This document shows, piece after piece, positions 36,547 to 46,197 of a stretch of DNA of 64,000 bases (positions are counted from its first letter, which is position 1; every line of letters begins with the position of its first letter). The DNA is taken from NCBI RefSeq assembly GCF_900454865.1, contig NZ_UGTV01000015.1, forward strand, positions 1,614,001 to 1,678,000. Reading direction: 5' to 3'. This stretch comes from Pasteurella canis. Lineage in GTDB: Bacteria; Pseudomonadota; Gammaproteobacteria; Enterobacterales; Pasteurellaceae. The notes under the pieces were generated by a model. The model saw only the letters and a program-made list of their open reading frames with translations. It searched no databases and had not been told where the DNA came from. The translations under genes and the position numbers were made by a program.

Positions 36547-38019
36547 TTATGCAGAATATTGCTGTAATAATGTTAAATATCGTTGATAAATTCGTTCATA
36601 TTCAACAAAACTCTGTGGTTCTGGTTGAACAACAGACTCCTCATCAAGATGCACAAAGTCTTGGCATAACTCTGTTAACTCCCCTTCACCATTTGCCCAC
36701 ATAGCTTGGATTGCACCTCCTAGGGCAGCTGCTTCTTCCTCTTTCAAGCACACCACTTCAGTGTTCATAATATCCGCGATCATTTGCCGCCAAACTGCAC
36801 TTTTTGCCCCCCCTCCAATTAAACGAATTTGTGAAGTGGATAAGCCTGCTTGGCGGAATAAATCTAAACCATAACGTAAAGTAAAACTGGCTGCTTCCAT
36901 CATGGCTCGGCATAAATTCGCTTGGGTGAAATTAGCCGCATCTAAACCTAAAATACTGGCTTTGGCTTGGGGTAGCGGAGGCACACGCTCACCATTAAAA
37001 AAGGGTAAAATCGTAATACCTTCTGCGCCAATAGGGCTTTGTTGAATAAATTCATTAAATTTTTTCACATCAATTTGCAGTAAATCCATTACATTTTTAT
37101 TGGCGGAAGTCATATTCATCACGCATACTAACGGCAACCAACCGCCTGTGCTTGAGCAGAAATTGGCAATTTCCATTGGTAAATCGCTGAGAGGTGTATC
37201 CGTATAAGCATACAGTGTACCAGAGGTGCCTAAACTCATCGTGGCAATACCTTGTTTAATATTGCCCGTACCAATTGCCCCCATCATGTTATCACCCCCA
37301 CCAGTAGAAACTATTACCTGAGGAGATAAGCCTAATAACTTAGCAATTTCAGGGCGTATAGTGCCAATTTTCTGTTCTGCTGAAACCAAAGGGGCTAATA
37401 CTTTTTGTGGATCAAGTTCAGGGGCGAGTAAACGGAAAGCATCAAGATCCCATTGGCGATTAGCTACATCAAAATACCCTGTCCCAGATGCATCGCCATA
37501 TTCCATACAAAAGTGCCCTGTCAACCAATAGTTCAGGTAATCATGCGGCAACATGATTTTGGCTATACGTTGATATTGTTCAGGATAATATTTTCTAAAC
37601 CATGCAATTTTTGAGGCAGTATAGCCCGTTTGTGGCATGATACCTAATTGAGCAAATGCCTGTTCATTTCCACCTAATAATTGGATAAATTCCGCATTTT
37701 CAGCTGCAGTTTCAGTATCACACCAAAGTTTTGCATTATATAGAGGCTGATCATTCTCATCTAACATCACTAGCCCATGCTGTTGCCCCGATACACCAAT
37801 CCCTTTAATTAAGTGCGGTTCGATTTTGGCTAATTTTATTGCCTCATGAAATGCGCTCACTAAGGCCGCAGTCCACCATTGTGGTTGCTGTTCTCGACGT
37901 CCTTCGCTATTCTCGATGATTTCATGTGCTGCATAACCAACAGCAATCACTTTTTTCTGCTGGCTATCTACTACGATTGCTTTTGTTCCTTGCGTGCCAC
38001 AATCAAGACCGATATACAT
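36547..38019 (-). CDS. xylB: Xylulokinase (FGGY family)
   Basis: A 490-residue sugar kinase that phosphorylates D-xylulose to xylulose 5-phosphate for the pentose phosphate pathway. It shows GLDCGTQGTKAIVVD at the N-terminus (phosphate loop), GVSGQQHGLVMLD, the catalytic-domain HDYLNYWLTG, TSGTLYAYTD and the FGGY signature region MEAASFTLRYGLDLF with IRLIGGGAKSAVWRQM. Length is standard. It is the last gene of the tight unit lyxose isomerase-aldolase-PfkB kinase-xylB (15-bp gap to the PfkB gene). No xylA lies nearby, so the xylulose probably comes from lyxose. Confidence 0.93.
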   Translation of the reverse strand: MYIGLDCGTQGTKAIVVDSQQKKVIAVGYAAHEIIENSEGRREQQPQWWTAALVSAFHEAIKLAKIEPHLIKGIGVSGQQHGLVMLDENDQPLYNAKLWCDTETAAENAEFIQLLGGNEQAFAQLGIMPQTGYTASKIAWFRKYYPEQYQRIAKIMLPHDYLNYWLTGHFCMEYGDASGTGYFDVANRQWDLDAFRLLAPELDPQKVLAPLVSAEQKIGTIRPEIAKLLGLSPQVIVSTGGGDNMMGAIGTGNIKQGIATMSLGTSGTLYAYTDTPLSDLPMEIANFCSSTGGWLPLVCVMNMTSANKNVMDLLQIDVKKFNEFIQQSPIGAEGITILPFFNGERVPPLPQAKASILGLDAANFTQANLCRAMMEAASFTLRYGLDLFRQAGLSTSQIRLIGGGAKSAVWRQMIADIMNTEVVCLKEEEAAALGGAIQAMWANGEGELTELCQDFVHLDEESVVQPEPQSFVEYERIYQRYLTLLQQYSA

Positions 38020-38034
38020 AATTCACTCCTCAAG

Positions 38035-39018
38035 TTAGGACTTATTCAGTGCAATAAAACGCTTCAGTTCCTGATAACTCACTGCACCATCTGTTGCCGA
38101 AATGGAAAATAAATTGAAATAGGCTAAACCGTGTCCTAATTGCAATACCTCATGTAAAGGTAAATCATGATGTAAGCCATAAAGTACACCTGTACAAAAC
38201 GCATCACCTGCACCTAATGTACTGACAATATTATTTTTTTCTACCCAATATGATGGAACAGCAATTTGTTCACCTTGTTTATTGATTGCGGCAGCCCATT
38301 TGGGATCATGAACAATCACAGCTTCACGCACACCTTGTAACATAATTTTTTCTGCCATGTGCTGTAAAACATCTTGAGTCGAATCTAAGTGAACAGAATC
38401 CGTAAGCAATTTTGCTTCAACGTCATTAATAATGACATAATCGACAAAAGCTAAAATCGGTTGAATTTGTTGTATGAAAATCTGTTTATCCAAAACAGAC
38501 ACTAAATCAATCGAAACCAAAAAACCACGTTGATGCAATTCAGTAAGCATTGCTTTCAACTTTTCTACATCAAGAAATTGCGGTAATAGTGGTAAATAGG
38601 CGATATGTACAATTTTCGCAGAATGATTGAGTTGAAAAAGATGTTCTATCCGATACTCTGCCATCGCCCCTACATAATGAAAAAAAGTGCGATCACCTGT
38701 TTTTGAATTGATCATCACATCAGTGAATGATGTTGGGAGATCAACAGTTACTACACTTTCAACATTAACACGATGTTGATGGGCTTGTTGTAAAATAAAC
38801 TGCCCTTCACTATCTTTGCCAATTGCCCCAGCGAGAAAACGAGGTAAGTTAGGATCAAGTTTATCAAGATTAAACAATACATTAGTACAGCCACCACCAC
38901 AATGTAACTCCATTTTTGAAATAGTGGCTAACATGGATTCTTGTGGATAGTCCGAAATCACTAACGTCCTATCCACTAATAAGTTACCAATGGCTAAAAT
39001 ACCGTTACGATCCTGCAT
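38035..39018 (-). CDS. PfkB-family carbohydrate kinase
   Basis: A 327-residue ribokinase-fold sugar kinase. The N-terminal glycine-rich HCGGGCTNVLFNLDKL and LAGAIGKDSEG, and the C-terminal signature STLGAGDAFCTGVLYGL (catalytic Asp, anion hole), are present. I start it at the ATG at 39018, overlapping the aldolase gene by 14 bp, with AAGG upstream; an in-frame TTG at 39045 is less likely. The substrate is unknown. Next to a ketose-bisphosphate aldolase it most likely phosphorylates a ketose or ketose phosphate; this is inference. Confidence 0.85.
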   Translation of the reverse strand: MQDRNGILAIGNLLVDRTLVISDYPQESMLATISKMELHCGGGCTNVLFNLDKLDPNLPRFLAGAIGKDSEGQFILQQAHQHRVNVESVVTVDLPTSFTDVMINSKTGDRTFFHYVGAMAEYRIEHLFQLNHSAKIVHIAYLPLLPQFLDVEKLKAMLTELHQRGFLVSIDLVSVLDKQIFIQQIQPILAFVDYVIINDVEAKLLTDSVHLDSTQDVLQHMAEKIMLQGVREAVIVHDPKWAAAINKQGEQIAVPSYWVEKNNIVSTLGAGDAFCTGVLYGLHHDLPLHEVLQLGHGLAYFNLFSISATDGAVSYQELKRFIALNKS

Positions 39019-39889
39019 ATAAATGTGCCTTATTAATGCTATCAAAAATGTGCATTTGTTCTACAACTGTTCGGTTAATTGCCTGTTGCATATTATTCAT
39101 CATCATAAGGTAATAATTATATTTTGTATCTAATTCCGTATTATTAATATCTTGTTCTACACTCTGTAATGCCGATTGTGACATCCCTGTAAAGAAATTA
39201 ATTTTACAAATTCCGCGTTGAATCGTTTTTTGGAAATCTTCTACACTTAACCCCGATCCACCATGTAATACTAATGGTACAGAAACCGCTTGATGAATTT
39301 GCTCAAGGCGTTCAAAATCAAGTTTAGGTACACCCTTATACTTACCATGCGTATTTCCAATCGCAACCGCAAGTGCATCAATTCCCGTTTCATGGACAAA
39401 TTCCACCGCTTGTTCAACTTTAGTATACAACGCGACATCCGCACGACTTTCTAGTGCACCACCTTCATCTCCACCAACAGCACCTAATTCTCCCTCAACA
39501 GAGATCCCATAATTTTGGCAAAGCTCAACTACTTTACGTGTTTGTGCAATATTTTCTGCATAAGAGAGTTGTGAGCCATCAAACATGATAGAAGAAAAAC
39601 CGCACTTAATTGCGCGCTCAATGGTTGGAAACGTTAAACCATGGTCTAAGTTTAAACATACTGGCACCCCTGCTAACGCGGCTTTTTTCTTGATGTATTC
39701 TACGGTCGGCTCTAGATCAATATATTTTAAATGCACCTCTGCCACATTAATAATAACAGGTGATTGCTGCTGTTGTGCCGCAGCAAAGACTGCATCAATA
39801 AAATTAGAATCAATCGCATTAAATGCACCTACAGCAAACTTGTGTTGATTTGCAACTGCCAAAATCGATTTTAAGTTCAATAATGCCAT
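39005..39889 (-). CDS. Class II ketose-bisphosphate aldolase (fructose/tagatose-bisphosphate type)
   Basis: A 294-residue zinc aldolase of the FbaA/GatY/KbaY group. Metal and catalytic sites are visible: LNLDHGLTF (Asp-His), SIMFDGSQLSYAENI, SVEGELGAVGGDEGG (Glu), AIGNTHGKYKG (zinc His), LHGGSGL (zinc His) and KINFFTG. It would split a ketose 1,6-bisphosphate or ketose 1-phosphate into dihydroxyacetone phosphate and an aldehyde. It starts one base after the lyxose isomerase stop and overlaps the kinase gene. The actual sugar is not predictable. Confidence 0.9.
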   Translation of the reverse strand: MALLNLKSILAVANQHKFAVGAFNAIDSNFIDAVFAAAQQQQSPVIINVAEVHLKYIDLEPTVEYIKKKAALAGVPVCLNLDHGLTFPTIERAIKCGFSSIMFDGSQLSYAENIAQTRKVVELCQNYGISVEGELGAVGGDEGGALESRADVALYTKVEQAVEFVHETGIDALAVAIGNTHGKYKGVPKLDFERLEQIHQAVSVPLVLHGGSGLSVEDFQKTIQRGICKINFFTGMSQSALQSVEQDINNTELDTKYNYYLMMMNNMQQAINRTVVEQMHIFDSINKAHLYAGS

Positions 39890-39890
39890 T

Positions 39891-40574
39891 TTATACTCCC
39901 ATTAAATAATGCTGATAATCACTACATAATAAATGAATTGGTTTCTCATCTTCTTCAATCTGTGAAAAACGCCCTAACGGCTCTAAAAAGCGATTATCGG
40001 TTAAGTCATCATTAGCCATTGACACCTCACCAGCCAATACCACACCCTCTTCTGCCCAAAAACTATGGTATAATAAAGGTGTTAAACAAATACTTTGTCC
40101 TGGCTTTAATTTGACTATCCCCCCTGCTTTTACCGTAATTTGTTTACCGTCAACTGCCACTTGAATATCCGCTTTTTCATCTAATAAATCTGTTTGTTCA
40201 TCACGTTGATATAGACGAATCACTAAAGTTCCACCACCACGATTTATGATGTCTTCCATTTTTTTCCAATGGTAATGCATCGGTGTAATTTGCCCTTCTT
40301 TCACCATCATAATCTTTTCTGCATAGGGCTTATTATTAGTAGAAGATTGATTTCGAATAGTAAATAAGGTTAAACCAAATTTAGCAAAATCATGGAGATT
40401 AAAATCCGTCACATCCCAACCAAGACGTGCATCTAATAATTCCTGTTGAGCATTTAAATCTTGCTCTCGCCAATTTTGTAAATTGTGGTAAGCAAATTCA
40501 GGCAAATGAAAACAATATTGTTGCATTAAGGCTTTTGCCTCACGGATAGCCTGATTAATTTCAGAACGCTTCAT
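39891..40574 (-). CDS. D-lyxose ketol-isomerase (cupin family)
   Basis: A 227-residue cupin of the D-lyxose isomerase family (PF07385), which converts D-lyxose to D-xylulose and often D-mannose to D-fructose. The metal-binding motif is in TPMHYHWKKMEDI (His, His, Glu), with the last histidine in LLYHSFWAEEG. The N-terminal MKRSEINQAIREAKALM pattern also fits. Together with xylB it completes a D-lyxose to xylulose 5-phosphate route; together with mak it could give mannose to fructose 6-phosphate. Family assignment is firm; preferred substrate is inferred. Confidence 0.85.
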   Translation of the reverse strand: MKRSEINQAIREAKALMQQYCFHLPEFAYHNLQNWREQDLNAQQELLDARLGWDVTDFNLHDFAKFGLTLFTIRNQSSTNNKPYAEKIMMVKEGQITPMHYHWKKMEDIINRGGGTLVIRLYQRDEQTDLLDEKADIQVAVDGKQITVKAGGIVKLKPGQSICLTPLLYHSFWAEEGVVLAGEVSMANDDLTDNRFLEPLGRFSQIEEDEKPIHLLCSDYQHYLMGV

Positions 40575-40599
40575 TCACTCCCCCTTTATCTACGGTATA

Positions 40600-40608
40600 A
40601 AGTGCGGT
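40600..40608 (+). repeat. DNA uptake signal sequence
   Basis: Exact core AAGTGCGGT in the 53-bp gap between mak and the lyxose isomerase gene. A short CTTTTTAAAAAG palindrome follows at 40611-40622. Confidence 0.85.
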
Positions 40609-40627
40609 CTCTTTTTAAAAAGTTTTA

Positions 40628-41539
40628 TCATTTCTCTAATGGCCATAACCAAGCAGCGCCACGAACCCCACTGGAATCGCCATGCAACGCTTTACGAATA
40701 GGTGTATGAAATTCTCGACCAAAAATATAATTCGGCATTAATTTCGGGACATTAGTGTAAAGACGATCGATATTACATACCCCGCCTGCAAACACAATCA
40801 CATCAGGATCAAGCACATTCACATAAGCAGATAAGGCTTTCGCTAAACGATGCTCATACGCTTGAAGAGATTGTTCAGCGATTTCATCGCCCTGTTCAGA
40901 AAGGGCGACAATTTCATCACCTTTTAGTCGTTTACCTGAACGGCGCTCATAGTCATCACACAATCCTGTCCCTGAGACAAATTGCTCAACACAGCCATAA
41001 CGACCACAATAGCATTGATTATGACGAGCGACTTCTAATTCTTCCTCATCCATCCAAGGTAATTGATTATGTCCCCATTCACCACCAATACCATTACCAC
41101 CATTGTGTGGTTTACCATTAATCGCAATCCCTGAACCCGATCCCGTACCTAAAATCAGCGCCAATACAACTTCACTTCCAGCGCCAGCACCATCCGTTGC
41201 TTCTGAAACCGTCATACAATTTGCATCATTTGCAATACGTACTTCTCGCCCCAATAATGCACAAAGATCTTTATCTAGTGGCTGACCATTCAACCAAACA
41301 GAATTCGCATTTTTCACTTTATGACTAAAAGGAGAAATTGTGCCCGGAATGCCAAGACCGACTGTACCAGTTTGTCCTGTTTCTCGCTCTGCATCATCTA
41401 CTAATCCTTTAATAGCTAAAAGCGTCGCTTCATAAGAACCTCTAGGTGTAGGTACTCGCTTCCTAAATAATTCTTTTCCTTCGTTAGAAAGTGCAATGAC
41501 TTCAATTTTTGTTCCACCTAAGTCAATACCAATGCGCAT
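40628..41539 (-). CDS. mak: Fructokinase/mannokinase Mak (ROK family)
   Basis: A 303-residue ROK kinase. The phosphate loop [14 protein letters not shown] opens the protein, [18 protein letters not shown] and [19 protein letters not shown] carry the catalytic Asp, and the ROK zinc motif is [18 protein letters not shown]. The ending [18 protein letters not shown] matches E. coli Mak (fructokinase, formerly YajF) better than NagK. It would give fructose 6-phosphate. It is the first gene of the leftward enzyme unit, divergent from the response regulator gene. Confidence 0.88.
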   Translation of the reverse strand: MRIGIDLGGTKIEVIALSNEGKELFRKRVPTPRGSYEATLLAIKGLVDDAERETGQTGTVGLGIPGTISPFSHKVKNANSVWLNGQPLDKDLCALLGREVRIANDANCMTVSEATDGAGAGSEVVLALILGTGSGSGIAINGKPHNGGNGIGGEWGHNQLPWMDEEELEVARHNQCYCGRYGCVEQFVSGTGLCDDYERRSGKRLKGDEIVALSEQGDEIAEQSLQAYEHRLAKALSAYVNVLDPDVIVFAGGVCNIDRLYTNVPKLMPNYIFGREFHTPIRKALHGDSSGVRGAAWLWPLEK

Positions 41540-41627
41540 ATTTACCTCATATTTTTAATTTTGTTTATTGATGAATACTATTTCACCAAGAAATTATATA
41601 TACTTTATAGCATGATTTATTCAATCA

Positions 41628-42359
41628 ATGAGCCTAATAATGCAACAACAGACTACTATTCTTGTTATTGATGATGATGTTCAAATTTGTGAACTATTAA
41701 CTGATATTTTTGAAGAACATGGTTATGCTGTTGTGACAGCACAAACAGGCACACAAGCCCTCGCATTATTACAGACAACACATTTTTCTCTTATTTTTCT
41801 TGATTTAATCTTGCCTGATGTCAATGGGCTTGTTTTACTACAACGTCTAAAAAGTATTAGTTCAGCACCTGTTATTATGTTAAGTGGTTTAGACTCTGAA
41901 TCTGATATCGTAGTGGGTTTAGAAATGGGTGCTGATGATTATATTGCTAAACCCTTTTATCCTCGTGTTGTAGTTGCAAGAGCCAAAGTCGCACTACGTC
42001 GTCACCATCCCCAACTTTTTACAAACCCAAACATTCAGCAAGGATTTACATTTAATCATTGGGTACTTGATACAGAAAATCACAAATTATTTTCACCACA
42101 AAAACAGGAAATAGACCTGACACAAGGTGAATATACTTTATTGCATGCGTTAGTTTCACACGCCCAAAAAGTTCTATCTCGAGAAAAACTGTTAGAATTA
42201 ACTCATAGTGAAAGTCTCGAGATTTTTGACCGCACTATTGACGTGTTAATTATGCGGTTACGTAAAAAAATTGAACCCAATCCCAAAGCCCCTACTTATA
42301 TTCAAACAGTTCGAGGTATGGGGTATTTATTTTCTGTTGCAGTTGAACGCTATTCTTAA
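41628..42359 (+). CDS. OmpR/PhoB-family response regulator
   Basis: A 243-residue DNA-binding response regulator. The receiver (about residues 9-122) has the acidic cluster IDDD, phosphoacceptor Asp59 in IFLDLILPDVNG, and Lys108 in DDYIAKPF. The C-terminal winged helix (about 140-240) ends in YIQTVRGMGYLF. A second ATG four codons later (41640) is equally possible; neither has a clear ribosome-binding site. No kinase gene is adjacent; the nearest is the hybrid kinase at 47223. Its position between the sugar enzyme unit and the RbsB-type importer suggests it controls one or both. Confidence 0.9.
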   Translation: MSLIMQQQTTILVIDDDVQICELLTDIFEEHGYAVVTAQTGTQALALLQTTHFSLIFLDLILPDVNGLVLLQRLKSISSAPVIMLSGLDSESDIVVGLEMGADDYIAKPFYPRVVVARAKVALRRHHPQLFTNPNIQQGFTFNHWVLDTENHKLFSPQKQEIDLTQGEYTLLHALVSHAQKVLSREKLLELTHSESLEIFDRTIDVLIMRLRKKIEPNPKAPTYIQTVRGMGYLFSVAVERYS

Positions 42360-42360
42360 A

Positions 42361-42389
42361 TTATCCCCCTCCCTTTAGGAGAGGGATAA
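42361..42389. terminator. Bidirectional terminator between response regulator and binding-protein genes
   Basis: TTATCCCCCTCC (42361-42372), loop CTTTA, then GGAGAGGGATAA (42378-42389), one mismatch. Placed between convergent genes. Confidence 0.75.
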
Positions 42390-42402
42390 AATGAACACTT
42401 AA

Positions 42403-43332
42403 TTACTTCACTGTCCAACCTTTATAATCTTTGATGTTATCACGTGTAATTAAATTCACAGGGATTAACACTGGATCTTTTGGCGCTGGTTTACCTTGTA
42501 AAATGTCATAACCAATTTTCACTGCTTCAGCAGCCATCACTTGAGGATCTTGTGCTGGTGTACCACGGAATAAGCTATCTGATAATTTCAATGCTTCCTC
42601 ACCATCTGGCGATCCATCCACACCCATAATGAAGAATTCACCACGTTGTGCTTGTTTTGCTGCTAAATCAGCACCGATTGCTGTTGGATCATTGATCGCA
42701 AAAACAGCATCAATTTTCGGATGGGCAATTAATAATGATGTCATCACTTCTAAGCCGCCCTCACGACTACCTTTCGCATTTTGGTTGTGTGATAACACTT
42801 TGATATCACTATGTTTCGCAAACACATCTTGACAGCCTTGAACACGGTCTTGTACTGCTGATACTGGTGGTCCGTTGATGATCACAACGTTACCCTTACC
42901 GTTTAATTTTTCAACGATAGTTTGACATGCAATTTCACCTGCTTGGTAATTGTTTGAAGTCACAGTTGCATCTGCACCATCTGCTGCTACATCTACTGCA
43001 ACAACAACAATACCCGCTTTACGTGCACGTTCTACCGCAGGTCCAATTCCTTTAGAGTCCGCTGCATTGAGGATAATCATATCTGTTTTAGCCGCAATGA
43101 AGTTATCAATTTGGGCAACTTGCTGACCTAGGTCATAACCACTTGATACCGAAACTACATTGACTTTATCGCCTGCTAATTCTTTCGCTTTTAACTCTGC
43201 CCCTTTCGCAATCTGTACGAAGAATGGGTTAGCTAGATCACCAACTGTTACACCAATTGATTTCAGCTCTTTCGCCTGAGCAAAAGGTGCGATAGCTAAC
43301 ATTAAAGATACTGCTAAAGTTTTTAATTTCAT
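42403..43332 (-). CDS. Periplasmic sugar-binding protein, RbsB family
   Basis: A 309-residue binding protein of the ribose/galactose type (cluster B). The N-terminal signal peptide ends at AQA-K (about residue 20). IGVTVGDLANPFFVQIAKGAE is the first strand (core GVTVGDLANPFF), and the hinge and ligand positions include NAADSKGIGPAVERA, AVDVAADGADATVTSNN and FAINDPTAIGADLAA. It is the third gene of the leftward importer operon. A hexose or pentose is the likely ligand; similar proteins also act as partners of sensor kinases such as TorS or LuxQ. The ligand is unproven. Confidence 0.9.
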   Translation of the reverse strand: MKLKTLAVSLMLAIAPFAQAKELKSIGVTVGDLANPFFVQIAKGAELKAKELAGDKVNVVSVSSGYDLGQQVAQIDNFIAAKTDMIILNAADSKGIGPAVERARKAGIVVVAVDVAADGADATVTSNNYQAGEIACQTIVEKLNGKGNVVIINGPPVSAVQDRVQGCQDVFAKHSDIKVLSHNQNAKGSREGGLEVMTSLLIAHPKIDAVFAINDPTAIGADLAAKQAQRGEFFIMGVDGSPDGEEALKLSDSLFRGTPAQDPQVMAAEAVKIGYDILQGKPAPKDPVLIPVNLITRDNIKDYKGWTVK

Positions 43333-43358
43333 TACAATTTCTCCTATGAAGTGGATAA

Positions 43359-44330
43359 TTAAGCTGAACGAGTACGGTATTTATCGATTAATACTGCAAC
43401 GATGATTACCCCACCTTTAATAACGAGTTGCCAGAAATAAGACACGCCCATTAACGTCATACCGTTATTTAAGGTAGCGATAATCAAGGCTCCAATGAGT
43501 GTACCAGTAATAGTACCAATACCCCCCACGAAACTTGTGCCGCCCAAAATAACAGCTGCAATCGCATCAAGTTCATAACCAACGCCAAGATTACCGTTAG
43601 CACTATATAAACGAGATGCACTCATTACGCCACCTAGTCCAGACAATAAACCACTAGTTGCGTAAACGAAGATTAAAACTAAAGAGACTTTGATACCTGT
43701 TAAACGGGCTGCTTGTAAGTTGCCCCCTACTGCATAAATATGTGTGCCTAATGTTGTACGACGTAAGATAAACCAACAGACAGCAATCACGGCAAAAGCG
43801 ATGATAACTAGCCAAGGCACTGAACCAAGATGACCATTTCCGATCCAACTGAATGAGATTTTTGAGTTAATCACAGTTGTACCATCTGCGACAAGATAGG
43901 CAGCTCCACGTAATGCAGTATAAGTACCAAGCGTGACAATGAAGGGAGGTAATCCTGCATAAGCGACTAATAAACCATTAAATACTCCCATACCTAACCC
44001 AGCAAGTAATGCTAATGGTACAGCAAATTCAGCTAAAGCTGGGTTTAATGAAGTCACCAAGCCAATCACTGCTGTAACCCCGAGAATAGAGCCTACAGAC
44101 AAGTCAATACCGCCCGTTAAAATAACAAAAGTCATACCAGCTGCTAATACAATATTAATCGATGCTTGGCGCGTGATATTCATCATATTCGCTTCGGTCA
44201 TAAAGTTTGGTGCGACAAAAGAAAACACAATCACAATTAAAATTAAAATAGGTAAAATCCCCATTGCTTGCATCGCATCAGCAATTGCGAGCTTTTTAAA
44301 ACCTGCTTTGGCTGGTTGTGCAGTTCCCAT
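43359..44330 (-). CDS. Sugar ABC transporter permease, RbsC family
   Basis: A 323-residue inner-membrane permease with about eight to ten hydrophobic segments. The family motifs are ILTGGIDLSVGSILG (about residues 70-84), the AVGGNLQAARLTGI loop that meets the ATPase, and AVILGGTSFVGGIGTI. It forms a homodimer in RbsABC-type importers. It starts at ATG with GAGGAG nearby, 47 bp after the ATPase gene. Confidence 0.93.
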   Translation of the reverse strand: MGTAQPAKAGFKKLAIADAMQAMGILPILILIVIVFSFVAPNFMTEANMMNITRQASINIVLAAGMTFVILTGGIDLSVGSILGVTAVIGLVTSLNPALAEFAVPLALLAGLGMGVFNGLLVAYAGLPPFIVTLGTYTALRGAAYLVADGTTVINSKISFSWIGNGHLGSVPWLVIIAFAVIAVCWFILRRTTLGTHIYAVGGNLQAARLTGIKVSLVLIFVYATSGLLSGLGGVMSASRLYSANGNLGVGYELDAIAAVILGGTSFVGGIGTITGTLIGALIIATLNNGMTLMGVSYFWQLVIKGGVIIVAVLIDKYRTRSA

Positions 44331-44377
44331 TTTTACATCTCCTCAGTATATTTAATTTTATTCGTTATCTCATTTAG

Positions 44378-45895
44378 TTAAGCAGCACCACAAGCAAATG
44401 CCATGATTTGCTCTTGATTAATTTCATCACCACTCAACTCACCAACAGTATAGCCTTCTCTCATCACATAAACTCGATCACTCATACCCACGATTTCAGG
44501 TAATTCACTGGAGATCATTAAAATAGCAACACCTTTCTTGGCCATTTCAATCATCATGCGATAAATCTCACTTTTTGCACCAACATCTACACCACGTGTC
44601 GGCTCATCCATAATGAACAACTTCGGATGAATAGCTGCCCAGCGAGAAAGCAGCACTTTTTGCTGATTACCACCAGATAACCCACTGACATTCACATTTG
44701 CACTTGGCACACGCATTTTTAAGCCTTCAATCGCCTCTTGTGTTGCCTGCTTACCTTTTGCTTGATCAATCACCAGCATAGTTGCATCGCGCTCAATGGT
44801 TGCCATCGTGACATTTTTTAGAATATTTAAATCAAGGAATAATCCCTCTTCTTTACGGTTCTCTGGTAATAGCGCAACATGATGTGCTATCGCATCACGT
44901 GGTGAATTAAAACTAATCTCCCCACCACTTAAATACATTTTTCCTTTAGTTGCTTGCTTTACACCAAATAACAAATGCGCTAATTCAGAACGCCCTGCCC
45001 CAACTAAACCAGACAAGCCAATAATTTCACCCGCTCTGACGACTAACGAAGCATCTTGCACTTTATTGCCATCTGATAAGTTTTCTACGCGTAGCACCTC
45101 TTCACCAACAGGCACTTTTTCTTTATTAAATAAATCTGTCAGTGGGCGACCTACCATCATCTGCACTAAAGTAGCAGAGTCTAAATTCTCACGTGTTAAT
45201 GAGCCTACATACTTACCATCACGTAGTACACTCACACGATCAGCAAGTTCATAAATTTCTGCCATGCGATGACTGATATAAATAATCGCCATGCCTTCAT
45301 CACGTAACTTTTTAACTAATTCAAATAAACGCTCTGTTTCACGTGAAGAAAGTGCCGCAGTTGGTTCATCCATTACTAAAATACGACTATTACGATGCAA
45401 TGCACGCGCGATTTCAACTTGCTGTTGTTCTGCGATGGTTAAAGATGAGACTTTTTGAGTAGCTAAAAACTGGGCACCTAAACGATCTAAAACTTTTTGT
45501 GACTCTTCTGCCATGGTTTTGCGATCTAAACCAAACAGATTTTTGATTTCACGGCCAAGAAAAATATTTTCAGCAACAGTCAAATTAGGTGAAAGGTGAA
45601 TCTCTTGATAAATGAGAGTAATGCCTGCTTTAATAGCATCTTTAGGTGATGAAATGGAGAAACTCTCGCCATCAATCAGAATTTCACCTGCTGAGGCAGT
45701 ATAAGCACCCGCGAGAATTTTCATTAAAGTACTTTTACCAGCCCCATTTTCCCCCATGAGGGCGTGAATTTCGCCACGATAGATGGATAAATCCACATCT
45801 TGTAAGGCATAAAAAGTCCCGAATCGCTTCGCAATACCTTTCATTTCTAATAAAGGATGAACTGGCGAGCTGTTATTTACTTGTGCCATTGTCAT
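44378..45895 (-). CDS. Sugar ABC transporter ATP-binding protein, RbsA/MglA family (two ATPase domains)
   Basis: A 505-residue fused double ATPase. Domain one has Walker [10 protein letters not shown], signature [15 protein letters not shown] and Walker [16 protein letters not shown]. Domain two has the degenerate [11 protein letters not shown], typical of the family, with [14 protein letters not shown] and [16 protein letters not shown]. It is the first gene of the importer operon. Two candidate ATGs (45895 and 45889) share an AGGGA; I give the longer form. Confidence 0.93.
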   Translation of the reverse strand: MTMAQVNNSSPVHPLLEMKGIAKRFGTFYALQDVDLSIYRGEIHALMGENGAGKSTLMKILAGAYTASAGEILIDGESFSISSPKDAIKAGITLIYQEIHLSPNLTVAENIFLGREIKNLFGLDRKTMAEESQKVLDRLGAQFLATQKVSSLTIAEQQQVEIARALHRNSRILVMDEPTAALSSRETERLFELVKKLRDEGMAIIYISHRMAEIYELADRVSVLRDGKYVGSLTRENLDSATLVQMMVGRPLTDLFNKEKVPVGEEVLRVENLSDGNKVQDASLVVRAGEIIGLSGLVGAGRSELAHLLFGVKQATKGKMYLSGGEISFNSPRDAIAHHVALLPENRKEEGLFLDLNILKNVTMATIERDATMLVIDQAKGKQATQEAIEGLKMRVPSANVNVSGLSGGNQQKVLLSRWAAIHPKLFIMDEPTRGVDVGAKSEIYRMMIEMAKKGVAILMISSELPEIVGMSDRVYVMREGYTVGELSGDEINQEQIMAFACGAA

Positions 45896-46197
45896 AGATC
45901 CCTATTAAATTAAACATATTTGCATTTAATCATAGGAATATGAATAGAAAATGTTTAATCTCATTCATAATTGTCATAATTCTTTGTTTTTTCCAATTTT
46001 GAGAAAGAGATCACGAAATTTCGTTAGAGATAGTATGCTCATCAGTGTATAAATCAATATCCTTTACCTAATATCAAACCAGTAAAATTTTCTACTATTA
46101 GTTTAAAGATAATCAATAATAAATATATTTATCTTCTAAAATGAAAATATATAATACACAACGTTTTTGGTAAAAAATTAATATTAAGGGAAAAAGA
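45896..46197. other. Divergent control region between importer operon and pirin gene
   Basis: About 300 bp, very AT-rich. It contains a perfect 12-bp palindrome ACGAAATTTCGT at 46013-46024 and a 9-bp-period direct repeat TCATAATT at 45965-45972 and 45974-45981. OmpR-type regulators bind direct repeats, so the latter could serve the neighbouring response regulator; the palindrome could serve a repressor. AAGGG precedes the pirin ATG. Both sites are candidates only. Confidence 0.35.

Noticed and set aside
40628..41539. ROK kinase as N-acetylglucosamine kinase NagK
   Set aside because: The C-terminal [15 protein letters not shown] and the KNANS/WLNGQP blocks match Mak fructokinase better, and the neighbours are ketose and pentose enzymes.
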